NCBI RefSeq assembly: GCF_026213295.1
Contig: NC_079420.1
Coordinates: 10,766,828 to 10,830,827 of the forward strand
Reading direction: 5' to 3'
DNA length: 64,000 nt
DNA from: Gadus chalcogrammus
Lineage: Eukaryota; Chordata; Actinopteri; Gadiformes; Gadidae
Shown: positions 46,975-60,179 of the stretch, one piece after another
How positions within the stretch are numbered: position 1 is the stretch's first letter
Layout of the letters: each line of letters begins with the position of its first letter
Translations under genes and position numbers: made by a program
The notes under the pieces: generated by a model
Databases searched by the model: none
What the model was told of the DNA's origin: nothing
What the model saw: only the letters and a program-made list of their open reading frames with translations

Positions 46975-49075
46975 CCATGGCCAATTCAACTAAAAGAGCT
47001 CCGGTAACGAGAGGGAAATCTGAAATGGAGGCCCTGGCGGACGCGGTGCTAGAGAAGCAACGTGGCTACCTTGAGTCACGCTTCGATCAACTTCAAACGA
47101 TGTGAAAGGGCACAGAGGACAAATTAAAAGCCATCCAAACAGACTTGGTAGCACTAACTAAGAGTATTGGCACAGTTAAAGCAGAAATGGGAAAGATACA
47201 GCAGGTGACTCTACTCGCCAGAAATACCCGATTTATTTAGAAGAATTGAAAATGGCTGTATTTACAATGCAAAGGAATAAAGTTCTATGAATCAAATTCT
47301 ATGTTACATTCTGGAGCAAACTAGATCCACTACTCTTAGACATGATTAGAGCCTCTATAGATAAAGGCGGTTTCTCAAGAGCTGTAAATATAGCTCTGAT
47401 TTCATTACTATTAAAAAAAGACAAGGATTCAACAGTGTCAAGATTATAGGCCTCTCAGTTTGTTGAATTCCGATTAACGCAAAAGGTACTTGCCCGACGT
47501 ATTCAGGACTATTTACCAGCTATTCACCTCTATTTTACCAACTACTTCACTGTGATCAGACAGGATTTATAAAATCAAGGCTAGCCGCAGATAATGTAGG
47601 ACGTCTTCTCCATGTGATAGATGCTGCAAGTGTCAAAACAGAACCTGCAGCTGTGCTGTCCCTTGTTGCTATGAAAGCATTTGACAGACTTGAATGGGCC
47701 TTTTTGTGGTCTGTCCTGGAAAAAATGAGTTTTGTATGGTCAAGGTACTGTATTCTAACCCCTCGGCCCACCGTGCTCACTGGGCAATTATCTTCCACGC
47801 TGTTTCCGGTTAAAAGATCTTCCCGCCAGGGTTGCCCTTTAAGTCTGGCACTCATTGCACTTTACCTTGAACCTTTAGCGCAAATGATTTGTCAATCTAC
47901 TATCCTATAGCCTATCTCTGTTTATGACACTCAACACCATGTAGCATTGATGATATTTGAGTATTCATGGAAAACCCAACACTTTCTTTGCCTAATCTGC
48001 TGTCAATTTGTGAGGAGTTTGGTGGTCTTCAGGATTCAAAATTAATTGGTCCAAATCTGCCCTCTTACCATTTAATGAGCCAGCTAAAACACTGCAAGTT
48101 CCAGCTAAGGTTCCGGTTGTCCAGCACTTTAAGTATCTTGGGATTGATATTTTTCCATCTATAAACCGCATCTTGTGACACACAATTACTCAGAAGCATG
48201 GAACAGAATTAAAGCAGACATAGATAGGTGGATTTGTCCCCCTAATTCTCTTCGTGAAAAATTCACTTTAGTTATGCTCATAGAACACATTTAACACCGA
48301 AAAAACTCTGCTGTATGAAGGCCATAAGTGATCCATTTTGTAGTTTATGCACTATGAAGACTCCTGGCACTTTCCTTCACATGATGTGGGATTGTCCACC
48401 AGTGTCATGATTCTGGGCTAAAGTGACATCCGTAATGTCGGACTTACTATCAGTAACAATACCAGTGACTGTTTCTTTCCTTCTGTTAAATGATTTCGCA
48501 AAGCTCAATATCACCAAGCTTAAAATACGCATAGCACTGGCAGGCCTGACAGCTGCCAAAAAGATTGTTGCGGTGCGATGGAAGCCTCCCCACTCCCTTG
48601 TCATCAGACACTGGGTCCTCACCTTTTTGGATGTAATTTATCTTGAACTTTCAACTGCTCGGATTATTAAGGCTAATGAGACCAATTTAAACAACCTTCA
48701 CTCTGCCGCTAATTTTCTGAACAAAATTTTAAAGTTACCCAATTACCATAATCTTGCTTAAGTAAACCCACAGAATCTCCCTGCTGCGCGCGTGTGCGTG
48801 CGTGCGTGCGTGTGTGTTTTGACATATTAGGGATGTATTATTTCGTTGTTTACACTGGCATGGGCTTGTAACCTTTGGCACATTTCTCTAGCTGTCTTTA
48901 TTCTAATTTCTATTTTACTGTTTTTTTCCTTTTCTTTCTTGTCTTTTCTTTTTTATCCACACACTTCTCTGTATCTATTTGCAAGTATGTGTACTAGATA
49001 TAGAGTATTTTTCTGTATATTATTTAACAAAATATGTCACACTTTTTTCTGTTAATCTGTATTTTTTCAAATTTT
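46975..49075 (+). mobile_element. L1-type LINE, internally deleted and decayed
   Basis: 46,978 onward reads MANSTKRAPVTRGKSEMEAL and a coiled-coil-like segment with an internal stop, the start of ORF1. After a deletion, 47,540-47,900 codes for reverse-transcriptase pieces DQTGFI, RLLHVIDAAS, MKAFDRLEWAFLWSVLEKM and SSRQGCPLS, with the catalytic-domain middle and an endonuclease missing. 48,330-48,770 holds the ORF2 C-terminus (MWDCPPV...). Stops and frameshifts throughout: a dead copy in kif21a intron 1. Confidence 0.85.
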
Positions 49076-49500
49076 TTTTTATTATCATTAGTTAATAATA
49101 TTAATATTATTATACCATGAATTAATATCATTAATACCATGAATAGCATCGTTAATACCATTATGAAATATGAAAAAATTCTACCAATTAATCACATGAT
49201 ATACATTAGTTAATTTTTTTACCATTACTATGAATCAATAACCAATATACCTGGAATAATACGCACTTGAATGTCATTCGGCTATATCCTTAATATCATA
49301 GGTTAACACCATAATGATCATATTTAATATCATTAGTACCATGAATATCATTCATTAACACCATTTATACCCCGCATACGATAAATGAATGGCATGAATA
49401 TCATTAGTAAATACGATTAATATTATGGATTAATATCATTAATAACATGAATATCATTCATTAATACCATGAACAGAGAGGGATCAGAGTATTCGTAACA
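49075..49500. repeat. AT-rich attaatatcattaataccat repeat
   Basis: Degenerate tandem AT-rich sequence with tgaatatcattaatacc units after the LINE. Confidence 0.8.
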
Positions 49501-49779
49501 CACTTAATTAATTAATCAAATCCTTATGTTACAACTCAAAGTGACGGTGATGCGTCCTGCTTGGGGAATTCAAAAGATACCGACTCTGGGAATGTGTGTG
49601 GTTCACCAAACCATCGTCACAACCCTTCAAATAAAGGGCTCGTGGTTGAATCCTGGTTCCCCGACAGCACTCCGATAATGCCAGGTTTGTGTTGAGAAAT
49701 AGCCTCTAAACACAGAGCGCTTCTCTAGAGCGGACCCAAAGCACCGACACACAGACCCAGAGAGGAAAACCGGGGAACC

Positions 49780-50010
49780 GTGGGGGCGTTCCTGTTTGGG
49801 AACCATGGAAACCGTGGGCCTTCCTGTTTGGGAGACATGGGACTTTCTGTTTGGGAACAGTGGGACTTCCTGTTTGGGAACCGTGGTTCCTGTTTGGGAA
49901 CCATCAGTGTTCCTGTTTGGGAACCCGTGGGCCTTCCTGTTTGGGAACCATGGAACTTCCTGTTTGGGAACCGTGGGGTCGGCGTTCCCGTTTGGGAACG
50001 TTCTAATCTA
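49780..50010. repeat. ttcctgtttgggaaccgtgg tandem repeat
   Basis: About nine degenerate copies in kif21a intron 1. Confidence 0.9.
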
Positions 50011-50419
50011 GGTGAAGGGGAAACCCTCCATTCAACATGAATGATCCAAACTCAGAGAGAAGCTGACCTAGTGAGTTTGAGGACTGAGTCCGGGCCGGTC
50101 CCATGACCACCTGACCCCCCCAAGGCCTAATATCGTGGCTCATTGACCATGTAGGCGGGGCTTATCTGTTCTGCTTCTCCATTGGTGAACGCTCGTGTCT
50201 CTCTGCAGGCCTGATGTTCAGGCCTCTGAGCCAACTGAGACCGGCCCACGGATTACCAGGCCTGACGCCAACGCAGGGCTGTGTGTGTGTGTGTGTGTGT
50301 TTGCGTGCGTGTGTGTCAGAACACAGACTCGTAATTTCACATTCCAAGGGCCAACATTTCTGACCAAATCCCTTTGACACAAATTATACTTCATGGAATA
50401 CTAACTTTAGAGCCTTTAG

Positions 50420-50590
50420 AGTCTGTCCGTCTCTCTCCGTCTGTCTCTCCGCCTGCCTGCCTGCCTGTCTCTCTTACTGTCACTCTCTCTGCCTTGTTTG
50501 TCTGTCTCTCTGCCTGCCTGTCTGTCTGTCTGTCTCTCTGCCTGCCCGTCTGTCTACCTGCCTGTCTCTCTAGCTGTCTCTCTACCTCTG
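50420..50590. repeat. ctgtctgcctgcctgtctct low-complexity tract
   Basis: CTGT/CTGC simple repeats, followed at 50,740-50,840 by a gttctgacaggttctgatc repeat. Confidence 0.88.
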
Positions 50591-50999
50591 AGTACAGTGT
50601 TCAGAGGACTCAAGAGTCAGCGATGGAACAAGGCGTCCATTGTGTTTCTCTGTGACACTGGATCCCCCCGCCATCCCCGTCACCACGGCAACCGGCCGGA
50701 CGGGCGGGGAGAGCGAAAGGTCACCCCACGTTCTGACACAGACAAGTTCTGACAGGTTCTGATCGGATCTGACAGGTTCTTCTGACGCCAACCGGTTCAG
50801 ACAGGTTCTTCTGACACCACCCGGTTCTGATACATTGAGAGGTTCTAAAAAAGAATACAGGAACTCGCCGTCAGTGTCTTTAATAAATGAGGTTGATTGC
50901 TATGGTCAAGGACATGTCGTCCATAAGGTGGAGGACCTGCTGTGTGGTCGCATCTGGCCTCCTTTGAACCCCAGTACTCCTGAGCGTGAGCATGTGTCC

Positions 51000-51118
51000 G
51001 TGTGTGTGGATATGTTTTGGTGTGTGTGTGTGTGTGTGTGTGGATATGTTTTGGTGTGTGTGTGTGGATATGTTTTGGTGTGTGTGTGTGTTGTGGTGTG
51101 TTGTGTGTGTGTGTGTGT

Positions 51119-51164
<46 letters not shown>

Positions 51165-51660
51165 AAGCGTTATAAGCTTGTTTGCTCGGCGGTTAGGTAA
51201 ACACCGCCGGCCCACTGACCTCCAAACCCTAAAAGATATCGAAGCTTATTCAACAAACAGTAATGACTCAGGCGGTCACTAGATAATGACCTCATTAATA
51301 CGATCATTAAGTAGCGGCAACACGGCCGAGAACCTGATGCTTGGTGATGACTAACAGGGCAGCGAGTCCCAACAGATACGAGGGTGTGAGTCTGAGAGGT
51401 ATCCAGATTCCTCCGTCCACACCTGTGAACCAGGCTGGCATGAGTCCCGGCCTTCGTGTGTGTGCGTGCGTGTTGGCGCGTGTGTGTGTGTGTGTTGGCG
51501 CGCGCGCGTGTGTGTGTGTCGGCGCGCGTGTGTGTGTGTGTGTCAGCACGCGGGTGTGTGTGTGTGTGACGTGCTGGCGAGTGTGTGTGTGTTGGCGTGT
51601 GTGTGTGCATTGGCATGTGTGTGTGTGTGTGTTCGCGTGTGTGTGTGTGAGTGTTTGCAG
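51000..51660. repeat. TG-rich microsatellites with phased interruptions
   Basis: gatatgttttggtgtgtgtg units at 51,009-51,090, (TG)n to 51,166, and a gcgcgtgtgtgtgt mixture at 51,460-51,655. CG/TG alternation of this kind can form Z-DNA. Confidence 0.9.
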
Positions 51661-51984
51661 TTCTGTGCACAAACACACAAAGACACAAAGACAATCGATG
51701 CAGCGCTCAGCCGGTGTCTCACAATAGGCGCTTCCTCAGAGGTACAGACCGTTGGAGTTGTAATAACCCCCCCTGTCCCCCCGTCCCCCCCTCACATGGA
51801 CCCTTTTGTTTCAGGCTATTTCACATGCTAATGGTTTGTGTAATCCTGTCAGCTTTGACACACTTTCTACAAATCATCCCCGCCCTCTCTCCTCCCCTGC
51901 CAGCCGCCCCGGGGGTAAATGCTTCTCCAAATTGAAACTGGGGAAATTTCTTTACAATTACTACTACTAATTATATCTTTCTGC

Positions 51985-52370
51985 TCTGGGATACAGCAGT
52001 CCTAATGTGTTATAGTTGAACCTCAGATCCAGCAGTCCTACTGTGCTACAGCAGAACCTCTGATCCAGCAGTCCTAATGCGTTATAGTTGAACCTCAGAT
52101 ACAGCAGTCCTACTGTGCTACAGCAGAACCTCTGATCCAGCAGTCCTAGTGGGTTATAGTTTAACCTCTGACCCAGCAGTCCTAGTGTGTTATAGTTGAA
52201 CCTCTGACCCAGCAGTCCTACTGTGCTACAGCAGAACCTCTGATCCAGCCGTCCTAGTGTGTTATAGTTGAACCTCTGACCCAGCAGTCCTAGTGGGTTA
52301 TAGTTGAACCTCTGACCCAGAAGTCCTACTGTGCTACAGCAGAACCTCTGACCCAGCAGTCCTACTGAAG
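51985..52370. repeat. 36-bp minisatellite with two alternating variants
   Basis: Units cagcagtcctactgtgctac plus agcagaacctctgatc, alternating with cagcagtcctaatgtgttat plus agttgaacctcagatc; about ten copies. Confidence 0.93.
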
Positions 52371-53464
52371 AGATATTCTACTGAAGAGAAACTCATCCCC
52401 ATGAGTGGATGAAGCTTGGCGAAGGTGGTTATAATCAGTGTAATCAAATCAATCGCCACAGTAGCCAGTCGTGTTGATCTGAAACCAGTGCAGCCACATA
52501 GTTCACACAGCGACAAGTATGGGTTGTGTTGGTTTGAACAGACAATTACCTGCTTTAAGTCATTATGTTGTCATGTCACCTCCAGCTAAATTATTGATTG
52601 AAACAAATAAAGTGAAACACCCTGTGTGCACCAATATTTGAGGTTGTCTGTAATCAGAGATTAGGTTAATCTGATTTGAAAGACTATCTTCCAACATACT
52701 CGGCATGTAAGTAGGAAGTCCACACTTCTACTCCACACTTAAAGTCATATCATCTGCGTGTTTGAATAAAGTACCATATTCTATAGTAGAGGTTATCTTA
52801 TGTCACTTTTTGTACTCTAACACCATAAGGAGCCTTTCTGTAGAGGATGGGTCAGACGTATTTTTAGGAGACTTCTCTATCGTACGCGTTTAGGTCTCCT
52901 CAAAAAAGGTGAAAGGTCAACAGGTCAGGGATTAGAGGTCACGCCAGGTTCTCGTGGCCTGCTGCTACTGACACAAACCGGTCATGTGACCCGGCACAAC
53001 ACACACCTCCTGTTGCGTCCCTCTCAATAAGATGGCGGTGGTCATGGGGTCTCTTCTTCCAATGAGGCCAGGTTATGGGCGGGACTTCACATTATGTTAT
53101 CACATTTTTTGAGTGCTGATACGATACGTATTGGACTTAAATCCAGTAAATACTGTGTTTTTGTAAATTAAATGCAATACAATTTTAAGATCATTATTTT
53201 GCATCGTTTATTGTTGGGGTTCACGTTCTGTAGTCCCAGCTGTTAAATGAACAGAACATAACATAGTGGATGCAGAGTGACTAGGTGAATACCCTGCAGT
53301 GCTCCCTGTAGGACACTACCAGTATTTATCTGTCACTGAATAACTGACAAGATACTGAGAAGTATTGCGGAAGCAAAGAGTCCCGATTCTCACAAGAATC
53401 TATGTTTCCCTCATCTCCCTTGCAACCTCCTTCTGCTGCTCCATGCTGAAAGCAAGATGGAGAC

Positions 53465-53740
53465 CAGGGTATCCATGGATACCAGAGACAAACCAAGATG
53501 GAGGCCAGAGTATCCATGGATACCAGAGACAAACCAAGATGGAGGCCAGAGTATCCATGGATACCGGAGACAAACCAAGATGGAGGCCAGAGTATCCATG
53601 GATACCGGAGACAAACCAAGATGGAGACCCAGAGTATCCATGGATACCGGAGACAAACCAAGATGGAGACCCAGAGTATCCATGAATACCGGAGACAAAC
53701 CAAGATGGAGACCCAGAGTATCCATGGATACCGCAGACCC
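53465..53740. repeat. 41-42-bp minisatellite
   Basis: Seven copies with agtatccatggatacc and agacaaaccaagatggag. Open frames on both strands result from the repeat. Confidence 0.95.
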
Positions 53741-55682
53741 CTCCAGTACGTGTCCACAGATACACCAGAGCTTCTACTCAACAGAGTGGATCGTAGTTTA
53801 GCCTCGTCATACTACAACGACCAGTGAGTCTCGCTTAATGAAAGGATGACTCAGCACAAAACCTTTCCAGGAGCAAATGTCTTTGAATTCATCCTCTGTA
53901 CCAAACATTAGAACAGATTCAGCAGAAGTAAGCCTGATCCAGTGTCTAGCTCAGGAATCTAATGCCGGTTGCTACAAGCACATAGAAACAGATAGACTGC
54001 CATTCCTCTTTTGTTACTGTCCGACTGTGTGTGCCTTTCGTCGTTAATATCAGCTTGTGATAGTGGATATCATCTGGGTGCCGGTCCATACCGTGTTTAA
54101 ACACGTTGCACCCATTGCAGAACAATGTTGTCCCGAGACCACAGCCTCACTCAGCCTCCCACTGAATCACAGCCAACTCTCAGGTTTCAAAACCAGCCTT
54201 TGCCTGAAATGGTTTTCATCCGTCCTCTCCAGCGCCTCAGACAGTATAAATGTGTGCTGTACAGTGCCCTCAAGGGAGAGACATCTCATTTCAGAGTTTG
54301 AGCAACGGGAAATTCCTAAAATCCCATTTGTTCCCTTTGTTCCCGGAGAGCTCCGTTCCGCCTCAACCGCAGGGACACCAAGGTGCCGGCCTCACTACTC
54401 CCAATGAGAAGAGAGCACCGTCTGCACTGTGGAGACCAGGTTAGAGGGGGGGGCGTCAGGGGACTGGGAGGACTGGGTTATGTCATGAAGCAGGGGACAC
54501 GCCCCGACCTGCCGCAACAACGTCCATATCAATCATTGAGAGAGAGGGAATTCTATTTGCAAGTACAATCAATGTTAAGCTCTTATATAATTACAATCTC
54601 GACGCTGCTGTAGAACAACCGAGGTAGAGAGACAGAGAGGACGATGCAGAAAGAGGCGGAGAGAGAGAGAGCAATAGAGAGAGTATGTTATCTAGTAAGT
54701 GAGTGGTCTCTTCTCTGAGTGATGTGAAGATCGATCGTCATCCCCTCATTAAAAATGGAAGAAATAAGCGTTGAATCATCCTGCAACAGAACACCAAAAA
54801 AAGACCTGCAGAGAGGCGTGGCCTGGACCATAAATAGCTTGCATGATTGGCTGGGACCAGGATGGGAGGAGCCAGTGTGTTGAGCTTAATGCCATGCCGT
54901 CCGTTTGAGTTAAAGTGTAAAGGCTGACCACCTCTGTGGCTTTTGTGTGAGTGCGTGTGCGTGTGCGCGTGTGTGTGTGTTTGAAGACAGTGGCGTGGCC
55001 GTAGCCATGGTGACGCGGGAGATCTCGCAGCAGACAATACACAGGCCTAGATGTACCCCGTGGATATACTACCCCCCTCCACCCCAACCAGGTCTCACAC
55101 AACGTAGCGCAACAGTCTCCCAGCGGGGATGAATACTCCCAGCAACAAAGGGATCATCAATCCCTGCAGTTTATTTTATGCTGTTTTGTACGCTTTGAAA
55201 TATTTCAATGTGATCCATCACGTTATGTGTGTGTGTGCATCCCCTGACATTCATAATCCTCATTATCATGACTATAACTAGCGGCAGCCTCCAGTGTCCC
55301 TCGCTGTTAAACCTGCATGCACACTTTTATCCAGTTTATCCTCCCATCCTTCTGTGGAGGAGGAGGGGTTGCCACGGTAACCGCCATGGGCGGCGGCGGC
55401 GGGGGGTTGGGGGGTGGGAATTAAAGGCCTAATCCGATTCCAGCAGGATGTGACTGGGCACCAGAGAGCTGAAGATGTCAGACTGATGAGACGCAGACGC
55501 GACCGGACCTCCTAACCCCTCCTCAGAGACGTCACCGTGGCATCCACCTCACAGCCGCCCGGAAATCACAGGGAGATACTGTCCCTTAAAACTGCTTTTA
55601 AGAAACATTCTGCGTCACCCAACGTAATAATATCATATGAACCAATGTATTGGGTCTCAAAGGTCAATAAGGCTTGTACGTG

Positions 55683-55965
55683 TGGGTGACATGTGGCTCT
55701 GGAGGTAGAGCGGGTTGGCTTGTAATGGGAAGGTTGCTAGTTCGATTCCCGGTTCCTCCTAGTGTCGAGGTGTCCTTGAGCAGGACACCTCAACCTCACT
55801 GCTCCGGACAAGCTGGCTGTCGCCTTGCATGGCTGCCACCGCCGTTGGTATGTGAATGTTTGAATGAATGGGTGAATTTTGGGCAGTATCTGAAAGCGCT
55901 TCGAGTGGCCATTGGTTAGAACAGTGTCCGTCTATAAATGCAGTCCGTTTGGCATTTACGTCACA
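55683..55965 (+). mobile_element. tRNA-derived SINE
   Basis: The head has tggctctggaggtagagcgg (A box) and agttcgattcccggttcctc (B box). The body has gtgtccttgagcaggacacc, acaagctggctgtcgccttg and gaatgggtgaattttgggca, and it ends atgcagtccgtttggcattt. It matches my memory of a very common teleost SINE. Full length or nearly so, in kif21a intron 1. Confidence 0.85.
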
Positions 55966-58897
55966 TCGCAATGACCGCCTCCATTTTGGGAGCGGAGGAC
56001 TATTCGAATGTTCGTTATCGTGTTAGTAGTAAGGGTTCTCTGGTCATTGTTTGGTGATAAATCATGATATGATTCGCCCTTGTGGGGAGACATTGTTGTG
56101 TTTGAAAATACCATAAAGCCTCTCATGCGAGACCTGACCAGACAGAGGCTGGCCTAGGTCACGTCGTAGTCACGTTGAGTTAGGACTCTACTGCAACTCT
56201 CAGGAGTCCTATGGTGGAGAATCACCTACAAAACTCTCACGATGCATTGCATGTACAAGCCTAGAAAATACACTTTAGAAGTAGATTCTAAATAGTCTAA
56301 ACTCTATTTACTTTGATGTACACACTCAAAATTCCTCCAAGAAGCATCTAGCTTGCTCAGCCAGGGTTAGAGTTTGGGTTCGCCCACTTCTGGATGTTTG
56401 AGAGGTGTGATTCCTACATAACTGTTAGCCAATAGCCGAGGGCTACTAACGCACAGGTAAGCTATCGTCAGCAGGGTTGCATAACACTGGGACCAGGAGT
56501 GTTACGTCATGTGTGTATTACTCTGAGAGATGTTTACCCAAGGCTTAGCGTTCAAAACATACTAAATACCAGTTATGTTAGCATACAGCTTCCCAAAGCG
56601 CTCAGTAAGACGATACAGCCCGTTCTCCAGCCGTACTGTTGACTGTTTGCCACATGGTTACACTTTAATCCTTTTATTTCCCAAGACTAAAGCCGGGGCC
56701 CTTGAGGCTGCTTTTCAAGTTGTGCAAGAGGAGCAGCGACCGACAGATCAAACGCTCCGCTCTGAGACTGAGAATGATTAAAGATAAATAAAAACACAGG
56801 ACTGTCTAGTGCCCAAGAACACTGGTTTATATCGATTTCTGCCAAGCGTTCGGTTGGATTCTGCTTTTCTTTCCTCGCTCACACGCTCTTTTTTTTTACA
56901 AAATGGATTTCACTGCCGTCTGATGAGCACCGACTTTTCAGCGGATCTCACGTGAGGAACAGTGTATAGTTAGAGAACAGATATCACGTCTAAAAACCTC
57001 TGCAGACCACAGGCCTGCGGAGTCCTCCATCACATCACACCCTAATGAAAGTCAGTGATCATGATCACAGTCCTATTTGTGTGTTTGCAGATTATTTTGT
57101 TGTAATTGTGCATCCAACATGATAATAAGTTAACTGTCTGAGTCCCACGTCCATTCAGCCGTTCGCTTGCAAAACATTGAAACTTTGCAAGTATTAGCAT
57201 GTTAGCATGCTAATTGCCACAGTGCATTACCCTGCTAGCATGTCAGCGGTGTGCTATGCGAAAAACGAAAGCTAAGCTAACAGATAGCATGTGTATCTCA
57301 CACCGCATGCTATCAACACAACAGTTGCCCCAGCCAGCCAGCCACACGTGTTTCCCTCTGTAAATGCCCCCTCTAGCTCTGGTGTAATCTGTGTTCACCG
57401 GCCATGTCTGTTTACAGTAACTACAGTGACTACCGTAACTACAGTAACTACCGTTGTACGGTGAATGGTCCCACTCCTGGGAAGTGGAGGACTTAACGGA
57501 ACCTTCTGGCCCCACTCGGTTCAATCCCCTCCAACGTAAACAGAAGCTGTTCTGACGGAGAGGCGCCCGCTGCACGGACCTCAGGACAGGTGGAGTCCAG
57601 CCCGTCGCTATGGAGACGGAGAAAACCAGTGGAAACCAACACCACCAGCACCCCCCCCCCCCCCCCCCTCCCCCAGACACACACACACGCACACACACAC
57701 ACACACACACCACCTACTTATATCCTTCCTGTACAGAAGATTATCTTAATAAATAAATAAATGGCAGACGACAAACAAAACAAACATTTCCACCCAGAAA
57801 CAAAACAGCCAGATCAGCCAGTTCAGAGGAAAACATGTTATCATCGATATCAGCTTTAAAGAAATGTTTTCCCTACAGCGCCAAGGACGATGGAAACTAG
57901 AAATAAACCAGTACTGTGTTTCAGTGGATTGCCAGTTACAAGTTCTACACACCAGAGGAAGAGGCTGCACACTTTGGGACATTCATACCAGCTGACCAGT
58001 GCTGGGTAAGGAGTGATCAGTGAGTCAAGGCGTCTATAAACTAAACCGCTGACCTACATTCAGTGTTTATCAATTCAAGAACCCCATCAATGCCTTTCAG
58101 ATAAACTGGGAAGGAATTAAACATGCCCAATGGGCCAGGCTGGTCACATGGTCAACAGAGGGTTGTGCAAGGAGGAGATAGCTTGACCCGGCTTCTCATT
58201 ATCCACTATGATGAATTTAAAGGTGACTGAGAGGGACTCAAACCAACAAACGTAGTGGTGAGACTTACGAGGCTTCACATCTTTAAACATGAATTCAATT
58301 CAAATTGTATTTACCCAACGCAATTCACACAAACGCACGCAGTTCAGCTAGATGACAGACAGGCAGGCTGACAGCCTTCAGATCGACAGCTTTACTGCTT
58401 CCTGGGAGGTCAAAGGTCGTGGAGCCAAGCTCACCGCTCACGTGCCAAAAACAGGTTGTGCTGAGTGTGTGTGAGTGGTGTGTGTGTGTTACTCATGTCA
58501 CACTAGTAGCTGTCATCTCTACAACACGTGTCTGTAACTAGTTGGTTGAAATACAGCAAGTAAACAATACGGCATCCACACACACACACTGTGCTATTCG
58601 GCTAATTTCAGCAACTCGGCCGCAGTAATGACAGGCTAACATGGTAACGATGCTGGGGTGAGTCTCATTGTCTGGGGCTCCATCTTGGTTCTAAACGCTA
58701 GCTGGCTCAGTGCCACACCTCAGCTAATGTTAAGAACCAAGATGGCGGCTGGTTGAATAAAGCTCTTGGATCCTAAACATAGTTAAAGGAAGGATATGCC
58801 ACACCACATCCTCACAGCCTCACACCTCAACACTTCATGGCACGCGTCAGCTGCACACACGCACAGCTGGGCAATGCTATCTGCTATCCTTCAATCT

Positions 58898-59035
58898 TTA
58901 CATCCACATTTACATTCAGGGCATTCAGCAGACGCTATTATCCAAATCGACTTACAATAAGTACATTTGTCAGAAGAAAGAGGAACACACTGTTCCTCTT
59001 TTTATGTTCAAGGACGTACAACATACACTCAGTGC
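58898..59035 (+). repeat. teleost interspersed repeat, copy 5 of 5
   Basis: acatttacattcagggcatt, cagcagacgctattatccaa, cttacaataagtacatttgt, cagaagaaagaggaaca. Confidence 0.78.
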
Positions 59036-59204
59036 ATAAGAGGGGCGTGGGGTAGTGGGGGGGAGGCTATGCAGTCCATATTCTGTTGACTAGTGATCCA
59101 TTTAGGAGATGCTTCACCCAGAGGCATGAAGAGAATGAAGTCATTGAGGAGCAGGTAGGGGTAGGGGAGGACATCTTGCTCAGGGACGTATGCAGGTGGG
59201 CGGT

Positions 59205-59370
59205 GGACTTTGGGTATTGAACCCAGAACCTAAACCCCCTGGCTATTACCCTGCACCAACCCTCCCCCCGTTGGTGTTAAGCCATTATTTTAGTCCTTAA
59301 GTAGAGTAGAACGCAGGGGTCAGGTTATCGTCCTCGGGACTCTAACCCAGGACCTTTAGGCTCCGAGTCA
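59205..59370 (-). repeat. two tRNA-like SINE fragments
   Basis: On the minus strand, B-box-like GGTTCAATACC (about 59,220) and GGTTAGAGTCC (about 59,345), each with a tRNA-like upstream part. A C-run of about 27 follows at 59,372-59,398. Confidence 0.4.
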
Positions 59371-59679
59371 AACCCCCCCCCCCCCCCCCCCCCCCCCCAC
59401 ATCAGGTCTGGGCTGCAGGTCCACTGGACCGAGGGCAGTTGACACGGGGAGCCTTGCTGTGTCAACTCTGGGCCCCTGGGCCCCCCCGGGCCCCCCAGAG
59501 CCCACGGCCCAGAGAGACAAAGGCCAGCCCGCAGCTGAGTTTAGTTAAGTGTGTGTAGTTTAGTTTGTGCATGTACGTGTAGTTGAGTGTGTGCATGTGT
59601 GTGTGTGCATGTGCTTGCATGCAGGTATACCCATTTGCACGAATAGCCACCGGCACAACATGAACCCAGGGCCAATGAG

Positions 59680-59681
<2 letters not shown>

Positions 59682-59761
<80 letters not shown>
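59682..59761. repeat. (CA)n microsatellite
   Basis: 40 units. The neighbouring 59,917-59,937 is a G-run of about 21. Confidence 0.98.
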
Positions 59762-59764
<3 letters not shown>

Positions 59765-60179
59765 GGAGGTGTCAGGCCGCGTGTCTGGCGTGGTTTTATT
59801 TAACCCGGGGGGCTGCGGAGCCAGTGGGCCGCTGCCGGTGTCCGTGTCCAGCGCCAGGGGTCTGCTTACCGCCCGCCGGGGCCCCGTGACACACGCTAAG
59901 TTAGGGGTCTCCTCTGGGGGGGGGGGGGGGGGGGGGGCTATTAGGAGCCCTGCTGTCTATTTGCGGACGTCTGCGGTCTATAACGGATACGGCCGCTGGA
60001 GGGGAGGCGGGGGGGGGCGGAGCGGTCCGCCGGGGGTATTTGTGGTGCTGGGGGGGCAGCTCCCACGGGGACACGGAGGAGGAGGGGGGGGAGCAGGGAG
60101 GGGTTGAACTGGGCGGGGGGGGTTGACGTCCAGTAACACCAGTACCCTGAGTCGACAGGCCGACGTGTGTGGAGCAGTT

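Noticed and set aside
55683..55760. Possible functional tRNA gene
   Set aside because: A- and B-box-like motifs are present but no cloverleaf with an anticodon arm. The sequence continues as a SINE body.
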